Assembly: GCA_950295325.1 (NCBI GenBank)
Contig: OX485809.1
Span: 35,159,081 to 35,223,080 of the forward strand
DNA: 64,000 nt
Direction of reading: 5' to 3'
Origin: Polytrichum commune
Lineage: Eukaryota > Streptophyta > Polytrichopsida > Polytrichales > Polytrichaceae
The notes under the pieces are model-generated. The model did not search any database and was not told where the DNA came from. It was given only the letters and a program-made list of their open reading frames with translations. This document shows, one piece after another, positions 46,534 through 58,871 of this stretch (its first letter is position 1; each line of letters begins with the position of its first letter). A program made the position numbers and the translations under genes.

Positions 46534-48363
46534 ATGGAGGTTGTTCGTCTCTCTGAACCAGGTACGGGGTGCCAACAAATCATGTTGGGTTTCTTGAGCT
46601 TTTAGGCATTTCAATCTGGATTGTGGAGATCCCACAACTATTCGGTATTCAATCATTCAGCTTTCGGTGGTGAGTTGCAGGAGAAGTTGCAGGGCTTGTT
46701 TGCGAATTTCTGGAGGTCGTCATTCATCAGTTGTTGTGCATTAGAGAGCTTTATCCTCCAGGTATCTTCTCTCGCTTGACGATTGTGGGTCAAAGTTTGT
46801 TGTCTCTTTCCTAGTCAGGAAATTTTCGATAGACACGTGGTGACATTGGAAACGACTTATGTAGAACCTTCAAACAGTTGCCTGCGATCCAACTGAGTGA
46901 TGTGCATTGTTTTCTTCTATTGTAGAAAGTACGGGTAGGAGGAGTTGTGTAGCGAATTGTGCTCAGATCCATGCGTGACTCTGTGTAGAAACTTTCGAAA
47001 GGCGACGGCACTTCAATGTTCCGGTGCAGTGGGCTCGTCACCCGGATCTGAGGGAGTACATCCATTCCGCCGTTACAAACCTTCACTCCCACATCCAGCA
47101 AGTATGTCATCATCCTTCTTTTTATCCTGCAAATTGGTGATGTTCTGTGAAAAATAATCTCGTAGCTCGTTACGAGACGGCTAGGGTTCACATTCAGGTT
47201 GCCTCTGTTGCTTCTATTTGCATTCCGCACTTGAAGGTCACCGATTTGAATGAGCAGTGATGATATTAATGCCATGTCTTGGACAGGGTGTTGTGGAGAA
47301 GGTTGCCCTTCTGGTTACAGATTCCAATCACATACCCGTAGAGAATTTTGTGTTCAAGGTATCCCTGAAGCAGCTTTCAAAGGCAGGCGTGCCAGCACAA
47401 CATCTTGAATTTGCCCTGCGAGGCTTCCTGCTCAAACTGTCTGTCTGCAGCCCATTGCTCTCGCCTTCCATACCCTCTGGTATAATAGCACCATCTTAAA
47501 GCTTCAATCACCACTATTATTTATTTGTTTTCCATGATTATGTGCTATCACTTTGATTCACGTACCTCTATGTTAACCAGGTAGTTTAGTAATTTTAATA
47601 GGAAAGACAGTTTTACTAGTTTCTCCAAAGACCTTCCTTTCGAAGGATTCAAGTTAGGATAAGATAAGGTTTCGATAGATAGGTCAACAGAGGAACTCTC
47701 TGCCTGGGGGCAGCTTCGAATCGAACACTTTAGATTGAAGACTTTAGATTTGAGACAGTCTGAGCTAAGCCAGTTTTCGGCTAAGGGAGTGGCCGTCTGG
47801 AGAGACTACTTGTACTGTGCACCCACCATACTTGTACACACCCGCTGTGGCAGAGTATTGCATATCTGAGGCCTTCTTTGTTATAGCGTCGGGTCTGTAT
47901 TCCCTACTTTTGATTCATGTCTTCGGCTCATTGACAGTATTTACTGGACCTTAACACTCCCAAAGCCTTGTGCCTTTTTTCGTGGTTTACTGGTTACCTC
48001 TATCTGTAACTGTTGTCCGAACCTTGACACTTACAAGGGTATTATGTGCTATGATGATCATGTGAGACTCATGTGGTCTACTGCTTTGCTGATGTTGAAT
48101 GGGGGAAGTGATTTGTTGACTACTAGCTGAATCTGATAGATCCCACTTACAAACTTGTGGCAGATTGTTCCTGGGAGCTTGTTGCGTACATGAAAGAACT
48201 CTCCACAGACATTACCAACAAAGGGCAGTTCTGGATACCAGCTGATAGCAAAGGATGGCATCAGGGTTTCACAATCTCAACCATCAAGTCAATGCAAAGT
48301 GAGATTTTGGACTTGCAGTTGTATGTTGAGCATCCTGTTGAAGAACCATCAAATAGAAACTGA
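46534..48363 (+). CDS. REV7: REV7/MAD2B-like HORMA-domain protein, 5 exons
   Basis: REV7 (MAD2B, MAD2L2) is the HORMA-domain accessory subunit of DNA polymerase zeta and bridges REV3 and REV1 in translesion synthesis. Exons read as 46534-46561, 46681-46761, 46989-47101, 47287-47479 and 48164-48363. All introns are GT-AG with matching phases, giving 204 codons plus TGA, close to the ~210 residues usual for the family. Recognisable blocks are VCEFLEVVIHQLL then RELYPPETFERRR (helix A region), RHPDLREYIHSAV, VVEKVALLV, PVENFVFKV, FALRGFLLKLSV, and a C-terminal FWIPADSKGW block followed by KSMQSEILDLQLYVEHP, the safety-belt part. The first exon is only 28 nt. I chose its ATG because it gives MEVVRLSEPG, which joins the next exon in phase, and a stop codon lies upstream in that next exon's frame. 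Exon 1 is the least certain part. The start lies ~110 bp after a recent tandem duplication. Confidence 0.9.
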
Positions 48364-51060
48364 AAAGAGGACCAAGACAATCTGAATGAAATCTGTTTCT
48401 GGAATGTGGGTGGCCTATCAACATGCCATATTAATAGATCGTTTGGTCCTCTACTAGACACCTAAAGGACAGAAATCATAATGACTACTAGTATTAGTGT
48501 ATATAGGACCAAAAATTGTGAGAATATTTCAGGCATCCATCAACTTGAATGTGTTGACATACATAGTGTGTGTGGTTACCACAAAGAGCAACTGCTATCT
48601 GCAACAGAATAGCTCAGCAAGGCAACATGACAATGGCTAGTTGACACGAGAGCAACTCCAGTGGTCGCTGGGCCGCGTCACTTGCCCCGGGCGGTTGGCA
48701 AGTGTATTGGAGGGACTCCAACAATGAGTGCACCTCCAACAATCACTGTAAGCTTATTCTCTGTAACATGATAATCTGTAGTTTTAAAATGAAGTGCACC
48801 TCACTTGTATTTTAGTTCCTTTTATTTAAAAACCTCAGAAATTAATACACTCATGAGCTAAAAATTTCAGTTTTACATAATCCTCTCTATGTACACATGT
48901 CGAGCAAATCAAATGACCTCAAAGTAATCAGAAATTTTTAGTAAAATGTTTTACTTCCAGAATTCACATTTTTATTTAAGTTATGGTTTGGGTTTTCATC
49001 AGAAAGCTCCCTTAAATTACACATTTTCAAGGTGGAAATGACACATTAAATAGGAAACCAGGGCTTCACCCTTGAAGTGCAAGAAATGTAGAGTAGAGGT
49101 GCCCATAAGTGGTCACTACAGAGATTCTGTGCCAGATCTGGAGAAGTACAAGGCTGTGCAATTTTTTCCAGTGTAGGAAGATAGAAATCAGGAGGATTGC
49201 AATTTTTTGGGTAATTTTATTCCTCAAATTGAAACTACTTTGAATTTTTGAAGCCAAAAGTTGGCCTGAACATATTATCAATGTGTGAGACTGCCGTAAC
49301 TGCTCATTCCTCCTCACTTTAGCACCCAAACCAAGGACATATGTTATGGCAGTTTAAAACTTACAAGTTCTTTTGGACTGTGTTGTTGTTGAAATTGATT
49401 GGCCTTGACAGGATGGAGCCAGATTGCTTTCATTTCCAGTGTTGATAGCAAACCAGGTGATAAACCTGCTGCCATGGCCTCCTTATTCCTAAACGAGATC
49501 TCTTTCTTTGGAGTTTCATTTCAGAAATCTGCACAACCAATCATAGAAAGGTTTGAGGACTTTTCTCTTATCTTCCAACAAAATTGTACCTTCTCTATTC
49601 TTCCAAATGGCATCCTCAGGCAAGGGGATTTTCCATGCAAGGGAAGTTTGCATCCGCATCAAGCTCAACGGAATGCACATCTTTTGGGTTCACCCGTCAC
49701 AAAACTTAGCGAAAATATACTCACACGTTTGTGGGCCCACCACACAACAAATAGTGAAATCCAGCCCTCAAGCACCTTAAAGTGGGACTATCAACATACG
49801 TTTTCTAAACCCATGCGTTCTTCTTCCGAGAGTCTTCTATTTCCTACCGTATTTCCTCATAAATGTTGGATGTCTGTGAGATGTGACTCTAGTATCTACC
49901 ATTGCAGAGGAAATGCTTCTTACTTGCTCTGCGTACTGCTCATTGGCACCTGCCACCTGGTCAACACTGTCCATTTTGTGTGCCCCTACATACATTACAC
50001 ACTTGTTGGGTGTGCAAGTTTTGTTACATTAATTTAGGTAGACACACATTGCGGAGAGTCTGAGTGAGCCCTCTGGGAACAGACTTTGCTTCATTACAAA
50101 ATAGTCCAACTGCTGGGGTGTATCACATTGAATAATTTGCAGACAGAAGTTGGAGAGTATACAATATCTTCAGCCGCGCAAGTTGAGAAATGCAGGGTAA
50201 TATGGGTGAAAACCCTAACTGGAGACGATGCTCAGAGGTTGTGGGAGAGTGTGATTAGCTGATCATGCAGATATTCCTTTGCTTTGTGAATGTTGTGGCT
50301 ATTTAGCGATAGTCAATTTGTGGCATTGGAATGAAGAAGCAAACTAATTAATAATAGAAATATTTTAGAAGCTTCGAAGTTGGATGATCATTGTAGCTAG
50401 GATGAACGTTCTCTAGGAATTGCTTTTCTCAAACTACTTGTATGAAGATCATACATGACTCGACTTACTGTTTTGTAGAATCAAATTGTATTGTAGTGTT
50501 GTATTAAAGGGCAGCTATATGTTTCCAGAAATTGAGTGATTCGGTAAATGCTTATGAGTAAGTCTGCTTGTCTATTTCTAGCAATTTCAAGAGGTTATGG
50601 ACGCCAACACTGCTAGCGTACGAGTCCTATGCAATTGTCCCACGTCCATGAAAGAACATTGCAAATCTATGACTATGCTAGATTTGCAAAATTCTAGTTA
50701 CATAGGACAATTTTCAGTGATGTAGGACAATTGCCTAGGACACATGCTTGTAGTGCAGTCACGCACTGCACTGCCATGCGTTGTGCTTTTAGAATGCAAT
50801 CACAGGGGGTGCATTTTAGCCCGATAGTTTCTAGTTTGTTGAGGGCGATGTGATGGAAATCAGCCTCAAGTGCAAATTTCCTTTATGAAGTCAACTTTGG
50901 GGTTGGAAGTGTTTGCATAGTTCTTTGAATTGGGTTAGACGAGGAAAATATAATCGGAGGTTATCTTGTTTGGACAATAGAGCGTGCTGGAAAACTTAAG
51001 GGCCATGTGTTTGGATTATTTGTTCACTGCACTAAATGTTTGTTCCATTGACATGCATTC
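48364..51060. other. Intergenic stretch with one long unrecognised frame
   Basis: No conserved coding segment is recognised. The longest open frame is 49399-50037 (212 codons, plus strand). It has no known motif and shares a short stretch with the minus-strand frame at 23232-23504, which favours a repeat over a gene. Confidence 0.4.
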
Positions 51061-51061
51061 A

Positions 51062-52281
51062 AGAAAGAGTTGGTCCCATTGTCCTTTGGACAGATATCAA
51101 TGACAAATATGGTTTGCTCATTGTTGAGGATGACAGTTGGAGTCTCTAGAAGAACGTATTTCCTCTGGAACTCTTCGTCCTTGCTTGATGCAAAGGATTT
51201 TCAAATCCATGGTTTCGTTCCAAAACCTCCAGCCAAAAATGACCTGTCTTCTGCAATAAGTTCGTGAGCCGATGATCTTCGTCGTCTTGCCAAGGACCTC
51301 ATAGATGAGAAAGTTAATTGAAAATCATGTCAACATCGCACAGTAATTTGAAGACTGTAAACGAGTGGTGTGAGGAGCCTAAGCTGGACAAAATAATGAA
51401 TAATGAAATCATGGTCAAGTATAAGGAGCATCTTCTTCCCTCCAAAGGGAAATTATCCGTCAAGTACTCTGTGGCTGATTGGGTTGTGGTGGAGGCTGAA
51501 TATGGATTCACTCGGGACGTCATCACCAACATAAACACAGAATTATCTTGGAACCCTGTGGGAAAGGATTGATTGGAGAAGAAGGGGACATCCAATGAAT
51601 CTTGCTTTTAAGCAAAAATGCCTCACGCCAGATATTTTCTAGGCGTGCTTAGACAATTTCATTTCTTGACGTTCAGGTCAGGGTTCGTCTTAACCCTCTT
51701 CTACTCATAAATATAACATTCTGCAAAGAAGTACTAGTGTTTGACCGCCAACACCGTGGAACATGTGAACCAATTGGTAGAGCGTGTTGATGTGGAGTCG
51801 TTTTGGAAGGGCAGAGAACCGGTTCCTTTTGTTTTCATGTTTAAGAGAATGGAGAGTCCATGGTCTTTCAACAGTCTGATGTCATACAGATCCAACATCT
51901 GACAGAAAATTTTAAGAGGTTCCCGTGGATGTTACGTTTTGGGTGACTATCATATACGGTTGCACTATGTTGGAAAAAACTCTACGAGATGAGTGCAATG
52001 CCGACTACGAAAGCATTTTCTATGTCCTGGACAGTGCAAATGGATTCACTACTCAACTCATCCAAGACACACCTTTGGTGTATAGCATTATCATATATTC
52101 ATCTCAGGTGGACGCTGACTCGAATAGGGATAGGGTGCAATCTTTCAAGCATCACAGAAAGATTTCTTCGAAACTACCGCCAGTCATACAGGCGCCTGCA
52201 TATCTGGCGAGCCATAATTGGGATACTGGTAGATATCATATTAATCTAGATGCCCTGGAAAAACTTCTAAAATCACATTGA
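51062..52281 (+). pseudogene. Unrecognised, probably decayed coding region
   Basis: Two frames look protein-like in composition: 51318-51569 (NEWCEEPKLDKIMNNEIM... then KYSVADWVVVEAEYGF) and 51925-52281 (GCTMLEKTLRDECNADYES... ending NLDALEKLLKSH). Stops and frame changes separate them, and no clear splice sites join them. I do not recognise the family. It could be a decayed host gene, a retroelement part, or a spliced gene I cannot resolve. Confidence 0.35.
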
Positions 52282-52383
52282 AGTCCAGAACAACTATGGT
52301 TAACATATGGGGAGGAATCAACATTTCAAACATCGGTCTAGTAAGTTTCAATCATTTCTTTTCATATTAAATTCGTTTCCATT

Positions 52384-52795
52384 TTGTTTCTTTCCCCACT
52401 CTGTAGTTCCTTATCAGTGGAATCGTCGATACGTTTCCACATGGATAATCTGTGTATTCTGCTATTATTTCCGCTCCCACTTTGTAGTTCTTTATCAGTG
52501 GAACCGTGTCGATACGTTTCCGCATGGATATTCTGTGTATTCTGCTTTAATTTCCGCTCCTACTCTGTAGTTCCTTATCAGTGGAACCGTCGATATGTTT
52601 CCGCATGGATATTATGTGTACTCTACTTTTATTTCCGCTCCCACTCTGTAGTTCCTTATCAGTGGAACCGTCCATACGTTCCCGCATGGATATTCTGTGT
52701 ATTCTACTTTTATTTCCGCTCCCACTTTGTAGTTCCTTATCAGTGGAATTGTCGTACGTTCCCGCATGGATCTTTTATGTGTTCTAGATTTAATT
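52384..52795 (+). repeat. Five tandem repeats of 81-83 bp
   Basis: Units start with TAGTTCCTTATCAGTGGAA at about 52404, 52485, 52568, 52649 and 52730, and each contains CGTTTCCGCATGGATATTCTGTGT and TTTCCGCTCCCAC variants. Open frames across it only mirror the repeat. Confidence 0.93.
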
Positions 52796-53590
52796 CCGTG
52801 ATTTGTAAGTGTACCCCAGAAAAATGGCACCTATGTGCTGGAGTTTATTGAAAGTGGTAACTTTGATGACGCCCAGCGGTCCGCAAAGGACATGATGGCC
52901 TTCGCGTTGCAGGTAATGTGAAACAGAGGCGGTCAAGCACAACCGGTTCTTGTTTGCCTCTACCTCTTGCTTTTCGCGAACCTCCACAAGTTGGAGTATC
53001 CCTCGCCACTCCTATCAACGTTGATAGGTGCCTTCTCGACAGACTCGCAGACCCACATATCCTTGCGCCTGCAGAGAAGATGTCTTTGGAGGAGTCCCAA
53101 TCACTCCGGCACTCAGAGGTTTAGAAGTGCTCCTGCTGACATCAACACGAGAGAGATTTGGAGAGTCGAGATCCTCCCTGCGAGATGTCACCTCTTCCAC
53201 CGCAGCATTGAGGTCTTGAGAGCATGGGAGATTTGGGGGGGGATGAGTGTATTATGGAAAATGCAATGTCATCTGAGAGGACTGCACCTGCTGAAACAAA
53301 CGAAGAAGCGAGCAGTCTTGCAGATGTGAATGACTCCCCTTTCCCTCACCTGGCTCAAGATGAAGTCAACACACACAAATGCTCCCATTCGTGTTGTGAA
53401 TTCAAGCTCGCATGATGTCGTGAGGATAATTGTGGCAACAAGTAACAAAGCCATCAATTCCGCTTCTCCACCTCTTGGTGCAAGCGACCGTTACCCAGAC
53501 GCTACCCATGTTGGGAAATCGAGTGCCGTGGATGTGCATACCTTGATATCATCATTAGAGAACACCCACGCTCCATACAGTGATCTCCCA
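52796..53590 (+). other. Coding-like but unresolved stretch
   Basis: A segment ending near 52913 reads NGTYVLEFIESGNFDDAQ and continues to a GT at 52915. The stretch after it has overlapping open frames on both strands up to ~120 codons with no recognised domain. It may belong with the decayed region at 51062-52281. Confidence 0.3.
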
Positions 53591-54211
53591 CTTAAGTACG
53601 CACCCATTTAAGTATGCATACCGGTTTATGCATACCGGTTCAGTGCGTAATTTTTTTGACAAAAATTAGGGTTCACATTTCATTGTTTGAACATGTCATG
53701 TAGAGTATTTTTCGCGAATGCATGAATTTTTTACTTTTGACATTCAATGTAGTTTGTTAAAGTTTCGCTGAAACGTCTCACACGATCGTCGCAGTTCATC
53801 ATACGTATGTTTAACAACTTCCGTTTGAAGATCGGAGCAAAGCAATTGGTTGTCGATGTTGAGGACAATGTTGTGTAGAGCTTCAAAGCCTTTGAAGTTA
53901 GTAGCACTTTGAGATTCAGCAAATGTCCCAATAGGCTCTTGCAACAAATGATTCGTTGCGATATGTTCTCCTAGATGGCGCCTTCATTGACTTCATACTC
54001 CAGCCCCAATGCTTGCTTGCTTGGTGGGTTCAGCTTGCTCAACTTTATAATGATTTCACATCAATGGGCTTCAGTCAAGCGGGTTGCCTCAAGTTTCATC
54101 TGTTTCCCGTTGTGATTCTTCAGATCGTAGAGTCTAGAAGCAATTTAAATAAAGTACGCACCTACCAACTAAGTGCGTACCAACGGCTTTGGTTCAAAGT
54201 GTGTACTTAAG
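53591..54211. mobile_element. 621 bp element with CTTAAGTACGCAC termini
   Basis: The left tip is CTTAAGTACGCAC and the right tip GTGTGTACTTAAG, an inverted repeat with one mismatch. Subterminal copies (AAGTATGCATACCGG twice at the left, AAAGTACGCACC and AAGTGCGTACC at the right) strengthen it. The interior has a decayed minus-strand frame with FAESQSATNFKGFEALHNI. I do not recognise the family. Confidence 0.65.
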
Positions 54212-54217
54212 CAGGAG

Positions 54218-54481
54218 TGTAGAAGGTAGAGCATTAGATTGTTTGTATTTAACAAAAATATAAAGAAAGAAACATGAGAAAGAATAAAGTTAGAATAAGG
54301 CTACCATGCTAATCCGAAAAGGGATATGAGTTATCCCATATTGTTTGTGTGAACCCATGAAGAGAAGAAAAACAATAAAAGGCAAAGCAAGGAGAGCATA
54401 AAACCATCTCACTCCAAGCATTGTTCATATGCCTTTGTATAGGTGTTTATCCTTGTGCAATCTTATCTCCTATTGATTCCA
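54218..54481 (+). repeat. LTR-like repeat, left copy (264 bp)
   Basis: It begins TGTAGAAGGTAGAGCATTAG and ends CCTATTGATTCCA, so it has the TG...CA ends usual for LTRs. It is ~90% similar by eye to 60774-61037 and has the same length. The words CATATTGTTTGTGTGAACC and AGCATTGTTCATATGCCTTTG are shared. Confidence 0.8.
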
Positions 54482-54649
54482 ATAGGTTAGAGGCCCACCA
54501 TGCAAGTGAAGTACCTAGAGATTTGATTGCATTTGAATTTGTGGAGTGGATGTCGAGGAGTTGGCGCTTTGAAGCGTTGGAGGTGTCCGAGGGTGCATTT
54601 TTTTATAGTAAGTGTTTTTTATTTTTATTTTATTTTGCTTGAATATATA

Positions 54650-55085
54650 TTTGATGTAAAAACATGTGATTTGAATTTCTTGAGTGTTGAGAGGTTTATT
54701 TGAAATGTTTGAAGGTGTGTAGACTTCAAGCATTTGACTTGAATATTTTGAGTATTCAAGGGTTTTTTTAAGAGCTTTGAAGGTGTTTAGACTCCAATAG
54801 TACATTACTTAAAAAACTTGAATGTTAAAAAACTTATTTGAAAGGTTTGGAGGTGTTTAGATTTTAAAGCATTTGACTTGAATGTTTTGAGCGTTCAAGA
54901 GTTTCTTTGAGAGCTTTGAAGGTGTTCAGATTCCAATAGCATATAACTTGAGAGATTTGAATGTTGAGAAACTTATATGAGAGGTTTGGAGATGTTTAGA
55001 ATTTAAAGCATTTGACTTGAATGTTTTGAGAGTTCAAGAGTTTCTTTGAGAGCTTTGAAGGTTTTTAGATTCCAATTGCACTTGA
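54650..55085 (+). repeat. Degenerate tandem repeat, period ~139 bp
   Basis: AGCATTTGACTTGAATRTTTTGAG recurs at about 54730, 54869 and 55008, each followed by TTCAAGRGTTTYTTT and GAGCTTTGAAGGTGTT. Units are diverged. It lies just inside the left LTR-like repeat. Confidence 0.85.
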
Positions 55086-55431
55086 AAGGCCTGAATTTCG
55101 AGAAGATTCTTTGTAAGACGCATTTGAATTGAAGAAATCTCATTTGAGTGATTTGAATGTCCTTAGAACTCTCTTGAGGTGTAGAAAATCTTATTTAAAT
55201 GATTTGATAGTGCTAGGCATTTGAGGTGAAGGAGATCTTATTTGAATGATTACAGTGTTTTTTGAACTCTCTTGAGGTAACACTATATTCGCTTATTTGA
55301 GACTTTCTTTTGTTTCAAATTAATATATGAACCACAACAACATGAATTCACCCAAAACTATATTGTCAACAATTTCAAATATATTATCAGTTTAGTATCC
55401 CAAAATCAGTGGTTGGCCGACATAACCACAT

Positions 55432-55541
55432 TGGGTAGAGCACTTGAAACCAACTTCACCAATAAAATCATGAGGGTAGAGCACTTGAAACCAACTTCAC
55501 CAATAGAATCACAAGGGTAGAGCACTTGAAACCAACTTCAC
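55432..55541 (+). repeat. Three direct repeats of ~40 bp
   Basis: GGGTAGAGCACTTGAAACC followed by AACTTCACCAATARAATCA repeats three times in a row with few differences. Confidence 0.92.
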
Positions 55542-55860
55542 GAAAAAAAATCATATACATTATTGGCTATTATTAGCATATTAAATAAAATATACGTACT
55601 ACAACATACGAAGCGTCGTGCAAAAAATGCATATCTATTCAACCCAACAATTTAGTCCCAAAAAATAAGATAAAATAAAATTCACATTTGTTATGAAATA
55701 TTATATGTGGATATTCATCCAACCCCGATGAAGTTGGAACGTTTCTAAGTTCAACCCATACTCTACGCCTATTTTGAGGAGCATACATATGACTAATATG
55801 TGTCTACCTTAGTTATATATGAAACTATAATTATTATAATAATACAATCCTACCAACTTC

Positions 55861-58325
55861 TCATTTAATGTGGCATGCTTCTTGTACGATCCGAACAAGG
55901 TCGTTTTTTGCAAAAATTATGTACTTCTGAGGGATGGACACTGATCCACTATGATTTTTCTGTGGTTTCCATGCTATGAATATGAAATCTATATCTATCC
56001 AAGATGGACCATTTTCAAAATCCACTTTCCATCGAAAGTTATGGTTTGTATTCCAGCCTGTGTAATGCCAAATCACATCTTCATTTTGTGCTGCCGTTGG
56101 TAGTGCTCCACTTGAATTTGTCGAAAATAAGGGCTAGAAGTTGCAAAATTTGGTTTGGACAAAGCTCTTGCCACCCACACTGGCTTTGCATATGTCTCAT
56201 TTCCAGGATGCAAAATGAACATATAACCTTCATGACAATCCACTTCAATATGGAATGATGGTGGGGGACGGTTATTAGCAAGCCCGACATAATGGTCGTC
56301 CACATCAAATTCCTCTCGAACCTCTCCATTTTCCAAAAAGCTAGCCTCCAAAGCTTGTATATTGACATGCGTTTGTGGCCAAAATCTATGCCTCAAAGTA
56401 AGGGGGGTATTTTGGTGAAGGTTTGCCAAGGTGCCATGAATATGTGTCCAATATTGTATCCAACTCCCGTAACGATGCCAACACGATCCACCAACATCCG
56501 CTACCCTCAAACACTCCCAATATTGTATGAAGTCTGATATGCCTCGTACAATATCCTCCAAATTATTTATGGGTATTGATTTGCAAGGCTTAGGCTCCCC
56601 GTCCAGTAACATCGACCTTCCATCCACATTAACGCGTCATACAAAGAGACCCTCCGGCAGGCTCCAATCTTGTGTCGTGCACAACAATTTGTATTGCATG
56701 GCGGGGCACCATCGTTACGCATGTAGAACCGAAATTTTTGTGCCTTCGTATGTCCAATCAATCAATGAGCTTCACTTCAAATATATGGTTCTATAAATGC
56801 CTTGAAGTCAGACACCTCCTCAATCATATGGGGGATGACGGGAACGTTCATCAAATCCATATACGACTTCATCAATAATGGGATTGTTGGAAAATCCTCC
56901 TCTTACAACTTCATGCTTCACTACCCAAAAGATGCATCAATATCATCGTGCATGTGGCCTACCAACAGAAATGACACAAACACCTCCTTGAAAATGTCTT
57001 TCGCAACCAACAATGATCAATATGCAAAAACATATTTACTTTTATTGTCCTTGGCATAATTGTCCAATTGGACATGCATAGTTGGGGGCAAATTCGTGGC
57101 AATCACAAGTTCACTTGGTGGCTCCAACAACGAATGTAGGCATACATATTTTCCACTTAACACCGCTTCATATAGAGGTGTTGACCCCATGTTTTCAAAT
57201 AAAAATCTTGAAGAATAGGACAACGGTTTTTCCAAATCACGTAAAAACCTTGCAAATGACCCTATCGTGTGGTTTGAATCTGCCGGATACAAATCGAGAG
57301 CATAATGAGCAAACTTGACATCACTATATCCATGTGCAATCATTCCTGCAATGCCAACCCAAGCGTTTAATATTCATCTATAAAAAAAATTCACATTATA
57401 TACACCTATGTCCCCAAGTACAACCCTACAAACACAAATTTGCGTTTAGGTAATGCAATGAAATTGTTTCCAAATTCACTTATAACTGATACATACAGCT
57501 TAAAAAATTTGTTCGTGGCTATGATTCGATTTGCAAAACATGGTGATGTTGTTTTGGCATGGTCCATTTTGTCATGAATGACTGTAAGGACCTCCGAGGG
57601 CTTGGAGATGGTCAAAGCTCTATTTGTGTAGTAAACATTACGGTGCGCCTCTTGCATGTTCACATGCTTGAAATAGTTCAATTGATGTGTTGCATAGGAC
57701 TATGTCTCCATCGTGTGTGTATCCCGAAGGCGCTTCAATTCTTGCATTTGGAACACCGGACAAATTTGTCGCCTCGTCTTTTTGTGATGTATTCTTTAAA
57801 GTTTGTTTTCTCGATTGCACTCAATTTTGACAACGAAATTGGCTCCAACCCGGCCTTTTCGCCAACTGTGTTTACGTCCAACAATATGTCTTTCCATTTT
57901 GTGCTTGTGGAAAGAACCTTATTCACAAACTTTTCACCGGTTGCGAGTGTGCGTGTTTTGTGCGGCATAGCATCGGCAACGGGGACAATGATGGTTGCCA
58001 GAGTGGTAGTTGCTTACCTCGTTGCTTCCCTAGGTTTCTTTAAACCCATGTTCCCATGGTAACGGGACCGGCGGCCCTCCTTGGCATAGGCAGTTTGTCT
58101 ACAAAATTTTGCTTTCGACACACCGTGAATGTTGTACCGTGTTATACAACCCACGTCTACACTTTCAAGGATGATGACCTTGCGACCCGCTCTGTTCACA
58201 TATATTGCCCTATGGACATTAAGTTTTTTTGTGGATCTTAGACGAAAATCTCCAAGCCACATTTCTATGCGGATAGCCTTGATTTTATTCCTTGGGACAA
58301 TTGGCAACAACGATGTACACAACAA
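55861..58325 (-). pseudogene. Decayed, intron-containing gene resembling DUF7869 proteins
   Basis: The minus strand reads in pieces from 58325 to 55861. Segments are a start region with RKVIILESVDVGC, then KFVRCSKCKN, then QEAHRNVYYTNRALTI and VIHDKMDHAKTTSPC, then MIAHGYSDVKFAHYALDLYP, SNHTIGSFARFLRDLE, PPTMHVQLDNYAKDNKSKY, and FVSFLLVGHMHDDIDASFG followed by PTIPLLMKSYMD. The last part ends around 56073 with a 184-codon frame. The HVQLDN...DNK and VGHTHDDID-type motifs fit domain DUF7869, a widespread family of unknown function with many copies in some plants; I recall this rather than prove it. A ~140 bp stretch between VSVI and MIAHG (about 57491-57352) ends TTGCAG on this strand and looks like a former intron. 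Several in-frame stops disable it. It sits between the LTR-like repeats. Confidence 0.65.
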
Positions 58326-58511
58326 TCCTTTGTGGCAACTTCTCTAATGGACTCTTCACAGAGAACACAATATTCATTAAAATGAGAGTTTTCCAGTAAA
58401 TTGAGAGTACATAAAGCAAACTATTAATCCAAGAGTGAAATGAAAACCACTGGAAAGTTGTAGAGTACAAGTAAAAAAATAACATTTGATTTTCCGCCGT
58501 AAATTCCACCG

Positions 58512-58871
58512 TAGTTTCCATTAAAATGAGAGTATGTTAAGCTGGGAAATCGACTCATTTAGGTCGACTCAACCTAAATTGACAACATATTGTCCTCATT
58601 TAGGTCGACTCAACCTAAATTGACAACATATTGTCCTCATTTAGGTCGACTCAACCTAAACTGACAACATAATGTCCTCATTTAGGTCGATTCAACTTGA
58701 ATTGACAACATAATGTCTTCATTTAGGTTGACTCAACCTAAATTGACAACATAATGTCCTCATTTAGGTCGACTCAACCTAAATTGACAAAATATTGTCC
58801 TCATTTAGGTCGACTCAACCTAAATGAGTCGATTTCCCAGCTTAACATACTCTCGTTTTAATGGAAACTAC
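58512..58871. mobile_element. MITE-like element with ~50 bp TIRs around a 41 bp tandem array
   Basis: The left arm GTAGTTTCCATTAAAATGAG...GGGAAATCGACTCATTTAGG and the right arm CCTAAATGAGTCGATTTCCC...TTTAATGGAAACTAC pair over ~50 bp with one mismatch. Between them, AGGTCGACTCAACCTAAATT units repeat seven times with period exactly 41 (58561, 58602, 58643, 58684, 58725, 58766, 58807). Each unit is itself a short hairpin. Confidence 0.92.

Noticed and set aside
46811-47275. 154-codon minus-strand frame
   Set aside because: It is antisense to two well-supported REV7 exons and an intron.
49399-50037. 212-codon plus-strand frame
   Set aside because: Not called a gene: no known motif, unusual composition, and a short similarity to the frame at 23232-23504 suggests shared repeat DNA.
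52384-52851. 155-codon frame with repeated VVPYQWNR words
   Set aside because: It is a translation of the 81-83 bp tandem repeat, and similar words appear in several frames.
58555-58850. CRISPR-like array (41 bp units)
   Set aside because: The units are contiguous tandem repeats without unique spacers, in a plant nuclear context.
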